Assembly: GCA_964019415.1 (NCBI GenBank)
Contig: OZ025869.1
Coordinates: forward strand, 607,501-671,500
Direction: 5' to 3'
From: Ianthella basta
Lineage: Eukaryota; Porifera; Demospongiae; Verongiida; Ianthellidae
Length of the DNA stretch: 64,000 bases
The first letter of the stretch is position 1. Each line of letters opens with the position of its first letter. This document shows, piece after piece, positions 12,702 through 24,628 of this stretch. A program made the translations under genes and the position numbers. The notes below the pieces were generated by a model. It searched no databases and was not told the origin of the DNA. It was given only the letters and a program-made list of their open reading frames with translations.

Positions 12702-14126
12702 GTGTTGACGTCTGCTGCATCGTGCACCCAGCATTTGGAGACTGCCAAGGAGGTCTTTGAGGATTGCAACATACACATCACATCCACGGGTCAGAGGCAC
12801 CTTGGTTTGGCCTTGGGGAGTGACTCTTTCCTAAGCGACTTCGTGGCCACGAAGATCTCCACGTGGGTGGACGAACTGGAGAATCTCTCCGAGGTGGCAA
12901 AGACAGAACCACAGGCTGCGTATGCCGCACTCACACATGGGTTGATAGCAAAATGGACGTACCTCATGAGAACTACCCCCGGCATCTCAGACCACATGGC
13001 CCCACTTGAGGAAGTACTCAGGCACAAATTCATTCCTGCCATTACAGGCAGGAAGACTGTAACCGACGAAGAACGGCAACTGCTGGCGCTCCCTTGCAGA
13101 AATGGTGGGTTAGGAATCATTGATCCCACCCACCAGTGCAGTTCGCGGTAGGATGCATCAGTGGATGTGACAGCACCCCTGGTAGAGTTGATAATGGAGG
13201 AGAAGAATGCCGACAGCATTGATGTGGAGATTGAACAGAAGAAGAGGAAATCGAGGCTAAAAGTAAACCAACGCAAAGAAGTCGAGGAGAGGGTGAAGAG
13301 TCTTACACTGCCTGAGACACTTGGAAGGGCTGCCAAGCTTGTCAGCGATAAGGGAGCATCAAACTGGCTCTCAGCAGTGCCACTTGAACGCCATGGGTTT
13401 GTACTTCACAAGGGGGCATTTCGAGATGCCTTGTGCTTGAGGTATGGATGGTTGCCTGAAAAGCTGCCGACCAGGTGTGAGTGTGGGAGTGCCTTCTCCA
13501 TCAACCATGCCTTAAATTGTCCCAATGGTGCTTTTCCCAGTCTCCGACATAATGAAGTGAGGGATTTCACAGGGAAGCTTCTTGCTGAAGTTTGCCCTGA
13601 TGTGACCCTTGAGCCTGATCTCCAACCTCTTGATGGAGAGTCTCTTGATTTTGCCTCAGCCAACCAGGAAGACAATGCAAGGGCAGACATCCGAGCCAGA
13701 GGATTTTGGGGTGGCAACCGTCAGTGCGCATTTTTTGATGTCAAGGTTTTTAACCCAAACGCGCAATCATACAAACGGTCATCCCTGGAGTCTTGCTTCA
13801 GACGCGAGGAAAATGCCAAGAAACGAAAGTATGAACAACGCATCATTGAAGTGGAGCACGGCTCATTTACGCCCTTGGTCTTCTCCACCTCAGGCGGAAT
13901 GGGGAACTTGGCGTCCACATTCTACAAGAGATTGGCTTCACTCCTGTCAGAGAAGAGACAGGAGGCCTACTCATCCACACTGGGCTGGATTCGCACTCAC
14001 CTCAGTTTTTCCCTGCTCCGATCTGCAATCATGTGCATACGGGGAGCTCGATCAAGTTCCAAGCACGTGGTGAAGGGATGTGACAGCTGTGATCTCGTCA
14101 CGGCGGAGGCTCACATCCAAGAGTGA
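12702..14126 (+). pseudogene. 5'-truncated non-LTR retrotransposon: RT C-terminus plus PD-(D/E)XK-like endonuclease
   Basis: One reading frame is broken by a single TAG at 13149-13151. The part before it resembles the thumb region after a reverse transcriptase (AAYAALTHGLIAKWTYLMRT, then LLALPCRNGGLGIIDP). After the stop come a Cys-His knuckle (CECG, then HALNC) and a domain with LEPDLQPL, ADIRARGFWGG and AFFDVKVFNP. The knuckle plus this acidic/Lys pattern suggests the restriction-like endonuclease of early-branching R2/NeSL-type elements. RT catalytic motifs are absent, so the copy is 5'-truncated near 12695. The element lies on the + strand between B1 and U2. Assignment to a named clade is inference. 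Confidence 0.75.
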
Positions 14127-15350
14127 GAATGACGCTTGCAACAACACAACTAATCACCTGTAAATGTCTTGTATTGGACCCACATATCAGAATCTGACCC
14201 ACTATCCATTATCTAATTATGACATGATGTACCTTTGTACCGTGTATTATTACATGAAACTTATGTTATATATGGGCAGTGCGCATGTGTGCCTATTACT
14301 GTTATCATTTCTGATTCTGCGTCTTAGGAGTGCCTAATTAAAAGGCCAAACATTCCATTGATGTAAATCGTTGGTCATGAAGTGACTTTACTGTTGTGCT
14401 CAATTGTCCAAACTGTGCGACAGTGTTGGTTTTCTAATTTCCCAGCCCCAGATCTAGAGGTTGTTGTAAAGTTGAACGCCTGACGTGCGTGAAAACCATG
14501 AAAGAAGTCTACATACTACACTTGGCTACATAACAGTTATGTGTATACTTGGTAATGTACATTAAAGCTCTCACTGAACATGACCTTGATGCATGTCATG
14601 AATTTGATTAATTTTGAATTCCCTGATACAGCTACACATGATTATAGCTAGCTATATAGCTATATAGCTATGGGAGATGCAGCCTTTTCCCCAATGCATG
14701 CATGTGAGGAGCATACAGTGCTATCGCTATAGCTATGTAGTTACAAGGTTTTCAGCTATACTAGCTCTATAGCTATAGGAACAATCTCGATCCATCATGA
14801 CCAGTTGATTGACATGACACATGCATGTGTATATAACCAAACAAATATGTCTTACATCAGTATGTAGCTATATGTATACGTATAGCTACAGCTGGCTAGC
14901 TATACAGCTAGCTATGTACTATAGCTCCTGATCAATAGATCTGGATCATGATCATGCGCGCATGTACAGCTGTACGTATTATATAGAGACAGAACATGCA
15001 GGTTAGCTTTATGATGTCATAATTATATGACGTGCATGATGTCATATGTATGTCATGCAGCCGCCCTGTAGCTAGCTAGCCCCCAGGCCACGGGATGCGT
15101 GTAGCTATAGGTATTACACCCATACCCATGCACTCATCTGATATGCGCCCTGGCCATACAATGTTAATATAATGCATAAATATATCATGCATAAAGTAGG
15201 GGCGATTCGAGACTATACCACGTTTCATAACTGTACCTGGGCGCTAATATAATTATCCTTGAGGCCCCCGGCGCCATATGGACAGTTGCCATGGTTACGA
15301 CGTCCTTTAGCGGGAACATGTCTGCGAGTGAGTCAAGCCACTATCCATGG
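14127..15350. other. Retroelement tail and AGCTAT-rich U2 leader
   Basis: The retrotransposon 3' region probably ends before about 14390. From there the sequence matches 39180-39400 and 61420-61620, the leaders of U3 and U4. The stretch 14640-15080 is full of overlapping AGCTAT and TAGCTAGC palindromes. No gene is visible. Confidence 0.5.
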
Positions 15351-15359
15351 TGAAGCTGT

Positions 15360-16430
15360 ACAGTGATCTCCCGTCCTGGGACTCGTAGTGGAGTGGGTCA
15401 TCGATCACCGCACGCGAGCTGCTGATCAAGTCGAGGGGGAGAAGGAAGGCGCTTGCATTTGGAGCTAGCCTGCGGGGCCGCCGCTCTCCTTCAAATCGTT
15501 AACCCGTGCAGGAGCAAAGAGAAGAGTGACGGTGCGTATTTGTGCAGCAGTGCTCGGTACGGCGACGCACATTGTTGTGTCCTTAACCATCTGTTTTGTT
15601 GGATGAGGTGTATTGAACTAGGCCTGTATGCGTAAGGTTATGCTTTCAGTGCTGTCCTGTAGATATCCGTTCAGTGTTGCCTTATTCGCTGTGCTTAGGA
15701 GACGACGGGTCGGATCTCGCGCCCTGCAAGACACGATCACCAAGACCAGACTGACACTCCACCGTCTTCCTGGTATGTACGTACGTGTGTCTTTGTGTAT
15801 GCACATTTTGTTCTGTTATAATTAGTTTCTGTTTGCTACCTTATTCTGCTATCCTAACCCTTCCTGTCTCTCCTCCTCCCTCTGCTGTAGTGACCCAGTT
15901 TCAAGTTCCACATGACGTTGTGGACATCCTGAAGGCCCAGAGCCATGGTCCAACCACTCAACTCATCACATCTGCTGTATGTCACATCTGTTTGCACAGT
16001 GACATGTACAGTGTGTTGTTTGTAGTCGTCACATACATGTGTACATGATGTGTGTGTGTGTACCTGTGTTGTGTGTAGGACTTTGCAGTACACAGCTGGG
16101 GCCCCAAGGTGCAATTGGCCTTTGATACTCAAGTGGGAGTGACCCCACGGAGGATAGAGATTGAGAGGTGAGGGGAGGGGGAGTAGGAGTGTGTGCATGT
16201 GTGCGCGCATGGTCTCGTGTAATGTTGTTCTTCAAACTGTTTCCTCACTATTCCTTGTTGCTCCTTCCCATCTCTCTTCAGATTCAAGAGGGACTATGAC
16301 CAACAGAACATCCCAGCCCTCCTTTCTTCCAGAGAAGTGGACCCCTCTCTCATACACAGGACACACAGGAAGAGGAGGGGCGGGGCAGGAGGAGGGGACA
16401 GGGAGGACTGCTTCAGCAAGCAAGGACAAA
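15360..16430 (+). pseudogene. U2: Sema-unit paralogue lacking the Sema body
   Basis: The start (15360-15430) matches the 5' ends of U3 and U4 (GGACTCGTAG...GTGGGTCA type). The piece ending at 15771 matches the end of the U3 Sema exon, with a GTATGT donor. After an intron an exon opens at about 15890 in phase and reads TQFQVPHDVVDILKAQSHGP. The 89-bp exon is at 16079-16167 (DFAVHSWGPKVQLAFDTQV). The next opens at 16282 (FKRDYDQQNIPALLSS) and runs to a stop near 16440. Phases agree across these junctions, making this the best-preserved copy of the downstream exons. The five or so missing Sema blades point to internal deletion. The downstream exons are of unknown family. Confidence 0.5.
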
Positions 16431-16659
16431 GCATCTTGTGAGCATTGGTGCACTTCTAAGGGGTCCACTTGGGGGGTGGAGTGTTGACACCCCACCCCAC
16501 TAGCTATAAGATTACCAGGAGTGCAAAAAGTGGGGTACACAAAAATTGGAACAAGTTCCGTAATCTTACAGTTATAGAAATGAAATTTGTTGGCTCTGTA
16601 GAAAATGCATGTAGCCAATTGCATGCAAAGATGATCTGCCCGGAGGCTGCAATGACCAG

Positions 16660-17485
16660 CAGGGCCGTTGGAGGCAATTTAGAAGTGGTAAGGCCATTGG
16701 GTGAAGGATCCAAAATGTTGCGAGCGGAGCGAGCGAAAAATATATTTTTTAGCTACTTTTAATTATCATACAGATAATGTTTGCTGCAGATCTGTGCCTC
16801 AAGAATGGTGATGCCTTTGCTAGCCCAGCATGCACTCTCGATCAGTCAGTAAATCGTTTTAAGAGGGTTACATAGATTTCACAATAAATCATGTACTTGT
16901 TTTGCATGCATTGTCTGTACACAGTATATATAATATATTAATGAATGAAGCCATATCAATATTTCCACAGGTTAGCAGTTCCTGAAAACCTGCGCAAGGC
17001 TGATGAGGCTTGTCACCTATTGTCGGCGTTCTTAGGTCCACGTGCTTCGACGATGAGGCCATTTTGAATTGTTACATCACCATTAAGAGTATAGCAATTC
17101 GCTGACGTGTGGTGCTACAAGCCATGCTTCGTAGCGCCAGGTGATGTGGGTCTATTGGTGCGAGAAAACGATTGCCTACGTACGCGCTGCTGGCCTCAAT
17201 CTTTATTACGTTTTGAATCGATTACGTAACAAAACATGGCGGAAGAAAGGAGCGTGCTTGCAAATCGTGAAGTATTGGACCCTACTTGATATCTCCGGTT
17301 TCATTGCATCTGCTAACAACCTAAGATCATTGCTTCTTTGTTTCCTCAACGGTTAGTTAGGGTAGGGTAGGGGTTATCTGGTTTAGTAGCTAAAAACACT
17401 GCTTTTGAAAATTAAAAAAACTGCTAGCTGTTCAAAAAGTGGTACGGCCATGGCCGTACCGGCCGTACCGCCTCCGACGGCCCTG
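16660..17485. mobile_element. hAT-like non-autonomous element, 826 bp
   Basis: The ends are a 16-bp inverted repeat, CAGGGCCGTTGGAGGC at 16660 and its complement with one change ending at 17485, flanked by ACCAG on both sides (16655-16659 and 17486-17490). CAGGG termini suggest hAT, but the usual hAT duplication is 8 bp, so a 5-bp-duplication subgroup is needed. There is an inner palindrome GGTACGGCCATGGCCGTACC near the right end. No transposase ORF is seen. Confidence 0.65.
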
Positions 17486-17490
17486 ACCAG

Positions 17491-18890
17491 GAAGTGATGT
17501 TAGTAATTTTACGCATGCAAAGATAAGAATTGCCATCAAGGTACCACTTCAGGATGATGAAACTACATTGGACATGTTGGACAACCTTTATCGACTGATA
17601 AAAGTCTTTTCACCTGCTCCTCTCTGTTTCAAAGACAAGTTGCGGTATGTGGTTAAAACATACTATAGTATGCAGGTGTAATATGAGTATGGGTATGGAA
17701 ATACCTATTTACAGCTGCGGCCATGTCAGTAACAAGTATTGGTGTAGTACATACGTGCTTTTAACCTGTAACACTTACTCTCAAGTCAGTCTGTGAAGGT
17801 CCAGCTGAAGTGAAAGCCACATGTGCACGCAGTAGAGTGAAGAAGCCCCTATGATAAAGAGGGTATTGTTTGGAACCCTATGGAATAACCCAGAAAGTGG
17901 TGACTTTCACAACTCTAAATCTTTAAAGTATGGTTTTATGCATGAACATATATAGCATATCTATATAAAATGTCTAACTTGTGTAGCCTCACTGAATGAT
18001 TCTACTGTAGGTATAACTTTAAATAGCTGCAGGACAAAGTATGCAGTGCACTTTCTTTTGGCCATCACTACTGCAGCGGGGACTCCAGTCACCACGTGTC
18101 GGCTTCGTTTGATTCATACCTAATGCATGAACCTCAGATGCTGAAGAGTGCCAATGTGTATTCCAGACCCAGCTTCAATTCAAACCCAGCCTCTGTTTTA
18201 GATCAGGCCTGTGTTGGTTGATTCATTTTCAAATGAAATCATGCACTAAGCTTGGAGCTTGGAGCTCCTCACTGAGAACAAGAAGGAAGGAAATGCCTGC
18301 TTTCTTTATGCAAGAGGCTCCCATAGGCTGTACTGAAATATTTAATGGCAGCATGCTTTAATTATTCTATTGGAAAGTTGAGATAATGTTAAACACTAAA
18401 TACAGAATGTTAAACTTTAGTTACACTCCTCCTTTCTGTGGGAGCACTCTAAAAGTTGTTTCATACATGTTATGCAAACTTGGTTCACTAGGAGATGTTT
18501 CGTTAGGTACCCTTTTGTAGTTACATAGATGATCACATTTGGTCGTGTCCCAGACTTATACATACCATTATAGCAAAATCCATAACATTGTAGCATAGTA
18601 CACACAAGCAATGTAGTGAGATAGTAGGGATGGAAATGGTTCATCGACCCCTCTGTGTGTTGTTTGTGTGTTGTATAACCACTAGTCTCGTGTAGCCCAG
18701 ACCCTTTCTCCATTTCTGCTGTTGCATAATAGGGATGAAAGGATCTGAGAGTTTTCCAAAGCATAAGCTGTTTCACCCATGCACTGCCACTATTTACTTA
18801 ACACCTTTGTGGGATGATAATTCAGAGGTGTTGATTAGGTGTTACACCAGAGATGCGCGTGCACTGCAAACGGCGATGGATGTATTTTCG
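17491..18890. other. Duplicated C4-2 downstream flank
   Basis: From about 18020 the sequence parallels 27840-28770, which lies at the same place relative to C4-3. It holds the landmark CACTTTCTTTTGGCCATC and a CATACATGTTATGCAAACTTGG stretch. I see no gene; 17491-18020 shows nothing recognisable. Confidence 0.6.
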
Positions 18891-19125
18891 GGTCTTCCCT
18901 GCACTCGCTCGATGACAAGGGACAGCAATCTGTAAATAAGAGATTTACTGTAGCCAGTAGGAAGCTATATGGAAGTATCACAACCATTGATGAATTCTAA
19001 GATGGCTTGCATCTGCTCTGGCTATAGATCTTGGAACCCTGCATCGGCCACTGTCACACGTTACACATCATGGTAATACGGTCTCGTTCCACTTCGTCTT
19101 CACTCACTTCAACACTTGCTGCCAT
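18890..19125 (-). pseudogene. RecQ-like helicase N-terminal fragment (degraded)
   Basis: The minus strand holds a decayed version of the fragment at 28770-28967. The best stretch reads LPTGYSKSLIYRLLSLVIER followed by VQGRPENTS, which is the Walker A region of a RecQ-like DNA helicase and the sequence after it. Upstream codons are broken by stops. It continues further past the Walker A region in frame than its sister copy. Confidence 0.5.
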
Positions 19126-20114
19126 TTTCGCTGACTCACTTATGATGACTGTGGTACCACATCAAACAGGGGTTAGATTTACACCTTGTCCAGCTTCCCA
19201 CAGACATTGAACAGTTACTAAACTTCCAGACCCTTTCCACCTGGTTTTTGCACAATAGCCAGAAAGGAAATAGTCTAGGCTACGTGAGACTATATATACA
19301 CATGTACATTTGTGTATGGTTTTGTATGCATAAGTGGCCTTCACATGTGTGGGGCTATAATGTTCATCTTCATGTGTATACTTGCCTCTACAACTGTGAA
19401 CTACTGCATGCTATCATCTCACGCACAAACATCGAGAATCCATGCACTGTAATGGCATCATTCCGCATTCATAGTGCCTAATGATGTCATCAGGAGGTGG
19501 GTTTCCAGGGGTTTCAGGAAACCCCCTTTCAAGCAGCTAGCTATACATTGACAATATAAATTAAAGAGAAATTCTTCATAGCAACACACTTGAGGATGAG
19601 TTAGCATTGCTACTATTGGCCATTCCTGCTGCTGTTGCACTGCATAAGATAGTATCCATTCGCCTCTTTCATCCCTTTCCCATGATTCTAGCGACCAAAA
19701 TTTCACTTTGCTTTTGGCGGCCATTTTGATGATGCACTATGACGTCATATGCTGACAATAATTAGGCCTAATAAACAGGAAACCTCCTTAATAAAATTCC
19801 TGGCTACACCCCTGGTCATGCTGTCAATTGGCCAACATTCCATTCAGAGAATGGCTGGCATCCCATGCACTCGTGGACTGACCAATCAAATACAACAGAA
19901 TTGTACACAACTACTGCCATGGTTATACAGTACTGACGTTGTACAATGCCATGTATGTACCTACTGTAAGTGCTCCAGTTGTACTACAAGTCCACAGCTC
20001 CTATTGAGCTCAATGGTAATACCTACAGGCCTATACATGTACAATACAGGAAACTCTGTTCAGCAGCACACAAACTAAAACTAGAGAGTTCCACTGCTTC
20101 TATGGTCCTCCACT

Positions 20115-21017
20115 CTACTTGGTGCACACAACACAGGACAGCTCTTTTGTAGCGTCATAATTTGGGCATGGAAGGCCACTGCTGCAGTGAGCCTCAACGT
20201 GGAACATCAGAGCACCGTTGGTGTTAGCTGCTGCTCCTGGTACTGTTTCGGGAGTCTTATCCAGGCAGATGTGCATGGTTCGGTAATGGGTACGATCTTC
20301 AGACACCAGCCACCCGCTGTACTCCACTGTCCATGTATCAGGGCAGGTGTATCTTCCTGGTATCATGATCTGCTTGGAACGAGAGGATACTTCACACACA
20401 GCACAGGGGGCATTGTGCTGGAGCAAATCAGCCAGTGGTTGGCCACCTTTGAATTGATATTCTGTACCGTACAAAATGGCATCACCCTCATTGCTAGTGG
20501 TTGCTTCAGGCTGGTACTCAATGTCATCTCCATTTGCTATACAGATATAGTTGGCTCCACCACCACGGTGTTCAAAGTGACTGCCTGCAGTGAGGCCTTC
20601 ATAAACAAGTTCTGTTCCAGTAATATTCGGGCACACTGTCCTCCCCCAGCGGATGTAAGTTGTTCCTCCTGAGGTGGGTCCAGGGGGGCCCTGTTCACCA
20701 GGTGGTCCAGCCGTGCCAACTAATCCATCGGCTCCAGGTGCTGCAATGGTTGGTAGTGTTTCAGTGAGACATGCACAAATGGCAGACTTATCACAAATGG
20801 TTATGGAGAAAGTACCAAGCTTACCTCCTGGAGGGCCCAATGGTCCAGAGGAGCCATCACGGCCATCCCTCCCTGGTTGTCCTGGCAACCCATCCCTTCC
20901 AGGCAGTCCAGGGAGGGAGCAGGTAGAGCTGCTTTCTGCTTCCGCTCCAAAGTGGAGGAGGAGAAGGATGGTGCCAAACAGGGCAAGGTTCATCACTTTT
21001 AAACTGTTCATTCTCAT
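20115..21017 (-). CDS. C4-2: short-chain collagen C4/spongin-type
   Basis: Secreted short collagen, 272 residues. Exon 1 is 21017-20825 (193 bp) and exon 2 is 20740-20115 (626 bp). The 84-bp intron (20824-20741, gtaagc to cag) happens to stay open, so the ORF looks continuous; the splice is supported because it joins Gly-X-Y triplets without a break. Layout: signal peptide about 1-27 (MNLALFGTILLLLHFGAEA), about 17 triplets ([20 protein letters not shown] onward), then the C4-type C-terminal domain with VCPNITGTELVYEGL, GGGANYICIANG, NAPCAVCEVSSRSKQIMIPG, TCPDTWTVEYSGWLV, ICLDKTPE, GLPCPNYD and SCVVCTK. This family forms spongin-like skeletal or basement matrix in sponges. All expected cysteines are present. 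The ATG is 72 bp below the TATA box. Confidence 0.92.
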   Translation of the reverse strand: MRMNSLKVMNLALFGTILLLLHFGAEAESSSTCSLPGLPGRDGLPGQPGRDGRDGSSGPLGPPGGKLGTFSITICDKSAICACLTETLPTIAAPGADGLVGTAGPPGEQGPPGPTSGGTTYIRWGRTVCPNITGTELVYEGLTAGSHFEHRGGGANYICIANGDDIEYQPEATTSNEGDAILYGTEYQFKGGQPLADLLQHNAPCAVCEVSSRSKQIMIPGRYTCPDTWTVEYSGWLVSEDRTHYRTMHICLDKTPETVPGAAANTNGALMFHVEAHCSSGLPCPNYDATKELSCVVCTK

Positions 21018-21088
21018 TCCTTTGATGTACACTTTCCAAGCTTTTCTTCTTGCCAAACCTGGCGCTGTGGTGTTGAAACTGAATGTCC

Positions 21089-21095
21089 TTTTATA
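21089..21095 (-). promoter_or_regulatory. TATA box of C4-2
   Basis: TATAAAA on the minus strand, 72 bp upstream of the chosen start, as in the other C4 copies. Confidence 0.7.
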
Positions 21096-21544
21096 CCTTC
21101 TCTACGTCTGACTTCGGACAGGTATCAGACATGCATCACATTCCACAGTCTCCTCCTTCCTACATAGGTGTCACTTTGTCTGTATTCAGTATATAGTCAT
21201 GTACAGTATAATGCTGACTCAGCGTGTTCATACAGCTAGGTCACACAGACATTGTTCAATGTGCAGTGCAAGTTGTGATGAGTGCAGTACAGGTTCGGGT
21301 AAAACTGATGCAATATACTCACTATTTATCTTGTAGTATTAACTCAGTGATCATGAATTACCAGAAGATTATCAATCTCTGTCACTAGCAACTGAACAAT
21401 GTTATTCCATGCAAACATGCACACAGGACTACAACAAAGAGCATTGTGGTACATGTAACTACATAAAAGAGGTTACAACTCCTATATACTCTGTTGCCGG
21501 GGCAACTGCCAGGATATAACTGCAATAGGAAGCCGTTTTTGGGG

Positions 21545-21744
21545 NNNNNNNNNNNNNNNNNNNNNNNNNNNNNNNNNNNNNNNNNNNNNNNNNNNNNNNN
21601 NNNNNNNNNNNNNNNNNNNNNNNNNNNNNNNNNNNNNNNNNNNNNNNNNNNNNNNNNNNNNNNNNNNNNNNNNNNNNNNNNNNNNNNNNNNNNNNNNNNN
21701 NNNNNNNNNNNNNNNNNNNNNNNNNNNNNNNNNNNNNNNNNNNN
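21545..21744. other. Assembly gap (200 N)
   Basis: Run of N of exactly 200, so the true size is probably unknown. ORFs running through it are artefacts. Confidence 1.
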
Positions 21745-23150
21745 TCCATTAATATTCTGATGTCATCAGTCTCCCACTTGTGCAATAGCGAAATTGGAGG
21801 AAAGGAACCTGGCTATGTGAGACTACTACTGGACTGCGTGGCATGGAGATACTGGCTACAGGCACACACATGCATGTAGGTATAGAGGTACACACAGGGA
21901 CACATTTTGCTACGTAAATACAGCAGAAACAGTTTTATCCAGCCGATAATGTGATCACCTGCATGGGCACATTCTGATACATTTCACATTATTGACTCAA
22001 AGCTACACAGGACCTGCATGCATGTTCATGAGTATCTTTCAACATGTATGTACTTGTCAGTCTAAAGCCAGGTCAACACACTGCAAGAACACACATACCT
22101 GACCCATTCCCATTCCAACACATCCTCCTTTCAGTATTGGACCTTCCTGAATGTGAGGACATGCCCTGTCCCAGAAGGTATACTTGAATGGCCCACACAG
22201 CAGTAAGTGTGAAGAGTACTGTGTTACATGCACTGTCAGTCAGGCACATTGCTATGTACTGTATGTATTGCAATACTTGTACTGTATCCCGTACAAATTC
22301 ATGTATAAGTATACACCTAATTTGGGTACACGAATGGTAATAGTATCAGATAAGTGCCTCCACAGTACAACTATGGCTGCATGCCTGAGTAGCACTAATT
22401 AAATTTCAACCATTCCAAAGTTCCGGTACACAAAATGCCTTGCAAGTTTGCACTCAAACAAGTTGTCAAGTTATCTTCTTCCTTGTAGGGTTTCTGAATT
22501 CCCCATTGAATGCAACCAATATTTCTATACTGGGATTGTAGGCACAAACTGGGCATTATTCAGCTCAAACATCTAGCAAACAGGACTGTTTTCTACAACT
22601 CAAGAGCCCATGCATGTGGCTAGTAGGTAGTTACTCGAGCACTTGCGTAGCGATTCACTGTAATTCAGGACATTTCGGCCACGTAGGCCTTCATCAGCTA
22701 ATAAACTGAAGATACAGCCAGCTTTCCAGTTTCTGCAACAACAAAAAACACAGTTGTATAGCAATCTGTCCCATTGTTGGGTTTTAACACTCCCATTAGA
22801 AATAAGTACCGCCTTTTGTCCTTCAGTCATTACCACTAATAAAACATCATGTCACTTAGGATATTGGATACTGTATGCAACAAAGTGATATTGGTGTATT
22901 GTGCATCCCAACATGTTCAAATTAATGGTAGACACATTTCCAATTTGCCAGTCTAGTGTGTCCATTCCTCAGTTGTCTCATTTAGCCAATGCAAGTCACA
23001 TGACATGCCACTCACGTCTTCCTTGTGCCTATGAACAACATGATAGACATACTCTAAACCATGATATACCAAGTTACAGTGCACCCCAGATGGAAGTTGA
23101 CTGCAGTCTACTTAATGCATACTACTATAGTACCCTAAGTAGATATGACA
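21745..23150. other. B2 upstream region
   Basis: No gene seen. From about 22880 the sequence is the shared B 5' flank, also at 35560-35860 (GACACATTTCCAATTTGCC and TGCAAGTCACATGACATGCC type stretches). Confidence 0.55.
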
Positions 23151-23161
23151 TCACTTTGGCG

Positions 23162-23199
23162 CTAAAAATAGAAGTGGGTATTGTATTGGTTCTATAAAA
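23162..23199 (+). promoter_or_regulatory. B2 core promoter: MEF2-type site plus TATA box
   Basis: CTAAAAATAG at 23162-23171 and TATAAAA at 23193-23199, 31 bp apart start to start, as before B3. Confidence 0.65.
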
Positions 23200-23242
23200 A
23201 TGCTGGCACAGCAGCAGTTCCTACAACGGGCTGCAAGTAACC

Positions 23243-24628
23243 ATGAAGCTGCTCGGTGTGCTAGTGTTGACCAGTTTGCTCCTCTCCCTGCCTCTTGCCT
23301 TTGGTAGTGCCACAGCCACAGGACAGTGCAATTCGTCTCCCTGGGTTCAAGGTCCAACGATAGGGCTTCCGGGGAGAGATGGCCAAGAGGGGCCACGTGG
23401 GAGAGACGGTTCGCCAGGGCGTGACGGTTTGCCAGGACGTGACGGCCTCCCTGGACCATCTGGACCAGCAGGTAAAGAGGGGGCAGATGGACTGCCGGGA
23501 AGCAATGGTTCTAATGGCGTACCTGGCCCTCCTGGCCCACCTGGACCCAGTGGAATAGACTTTGCTGAGATACGAGAGATCGTGCACTTGATTGCGGAAG
23601 AGGAAGTGGGGAACTTGACGAGAGCCAGCGCCGTGCCTCAAGACCCCATCAAGGTGGTGGTGCAATGTGCCAGCAATGCATCTGGAATAGCAGTTCCTCC
23701 CACCCAGACACTCTCCAGCCCCACTAGTGAGCCACCAACCTCTACTGGTGGCATGATCGCTACTCTTCCACCTTACCAATGCTCCAACACGTCTAGTGGT
23801 AACTGTCCTGGGTTCACTCCCTACAACCCAGCCACCTCATGCCGCAGTGTTCTGCTCTGCAACCGCTTTCTCCCTTCAGGCTACTACTGGGTGTGGCGAT
23901 ACCATCCCCATGACATGTCCTACTCTCCAATACGCGTCTACTGCTACATGAGTGAAGACAAGTGTGGGATTGGTGGAGTTATGCGTGTGGGGTACTTGAA
24001 CGTTACCAACTCAACCACCAGTTGCCCCAACCCTCTGACACTGTACAATGCATCAGGAAAGCTGTTGTGTGGACCAACTAACCCTGACAGATTTAAGTGC
24101 GATCCTCTGACATTCCACACTTATCACATCCCTTACAATTTTGTGTGTGGAAAGGCAATCGGCTATGGGTATTATTATAATTATGCTTTCCACTATTCTG
24201 CTTATGGTGGATACAACACAATTGATAATCCGTATCTCAGTGGGTTGTCTATCACTAACCAGTACAATGGACAACGATCACACATTTGGAGCTATGTAGC
24301 TGGGTATCGTGAATCTAGTTCCAGTACATTCAACTGTCCCTGTGCTCTAAACGCTGGTAGAGCAGCTCCATCATTTGTTGGCACTGACTACTATTGTGAG
24401 TCAGGTGCTCACACGTCGCCATCCAGGCAGTGGTACACCTCCAACCCACTGTGGGACCGTAAAGGCTGCTACAGCAGTAGCAGGTGCTGCAACCCCAGTC
24501 GTGCACCGTGGTTCTGGAAGACCTTGAATGTAGAGGCCACTTCTGATATTGAAGTTCGCTGGTGCCAACCAGCCACTGTTACTAATGACAAAACTGGCAT
24601 TGAACTGCTTGAGATTTATGTATACTAA
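23243..24628 (+). CDS. B2: secreted collagen / fibrinogen-like domain protein
   Basis: A single-exon gene of 461 residues, the longest B copy. It has a signal peptide ([21 protein letters not shown]), then 21 Gly-X-Y triplets ([19 protein letters not shown] onward), against 9 in B1 and 12 in B3. After these come the same [18 protein letters not shown] helix, a Pro/Thr linker and the Cys-rich fibrinogen-like domain ([80 protein letters not shown], ending IELLEIYVY). The ATG follows the TATA box by about 44 bp. Convergent with none of the nearest C4 genes; C4-2 on the left runs divergently. Secreted extracellular protein by inference; molecular function unknown. Confidence 0.92.
   Translation: MKLLGVLVLTSLLLSLPLAFGSATATGQCNSSPWVQGPTIGLPGRDGQEGPRGRDGSPGRDGLPGRDGLPGPSGPAGKEGADGLPGSNGSNGVPGPPGPPGPSGIDFAEIREIVHLIAEEEVGNLTRASAVPQDPIKVVVQCASNASGIAVPPTQTLSSPTSEPPTSTGGMIATLPPYQCSNTSSGNCPGFTPYNPATSCRSVLLCNRFLPSGYYWVWRYHPHDMSYSPIRVYCYMSEDKCGIGGVMRVGYLNVTNSTTSCPNPLTLYNASGKLLCGPTNPDRFKCDPLTFHTYHIPYNFVCGKAIGYGYYYNYAFHYSAYGGYNTIDNPYLSGLSITNQYNGQRSHIWSYVAGYRESSSSTFNCPCALNAGRAAPSFVGTDYYCESGAHTSPSRQWYTSNPLWDRKGCYSSSRCCNPSRAPWFWKTLNVEATSDIEVRWCQPATVTNDKTGIELLEIYVY

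Noticed and set aside
14640..15080. Dense AGCTAT palindromes as a possible regulatory array or origin
   Set aside because: Low-complexity sequence; no ordered spacing or matching array in the other U leaders.
20187..20672. Plus-strand ORF opposite C4-2 (also 29725-30054 and 44737-45036)
   Set aside because: Antisense shadows of the C4 domain.
21459..21785. ORFs running through the N block
   Set aside because: They exist only because N was translated as X.
22640..22720. GGCCACGTAGGCCTTCATCAG motif as a possible retroelement end or hairpin
   Set aside because: It is a short palindrome-like word. I could not find element boundaries or a second copy in the window.
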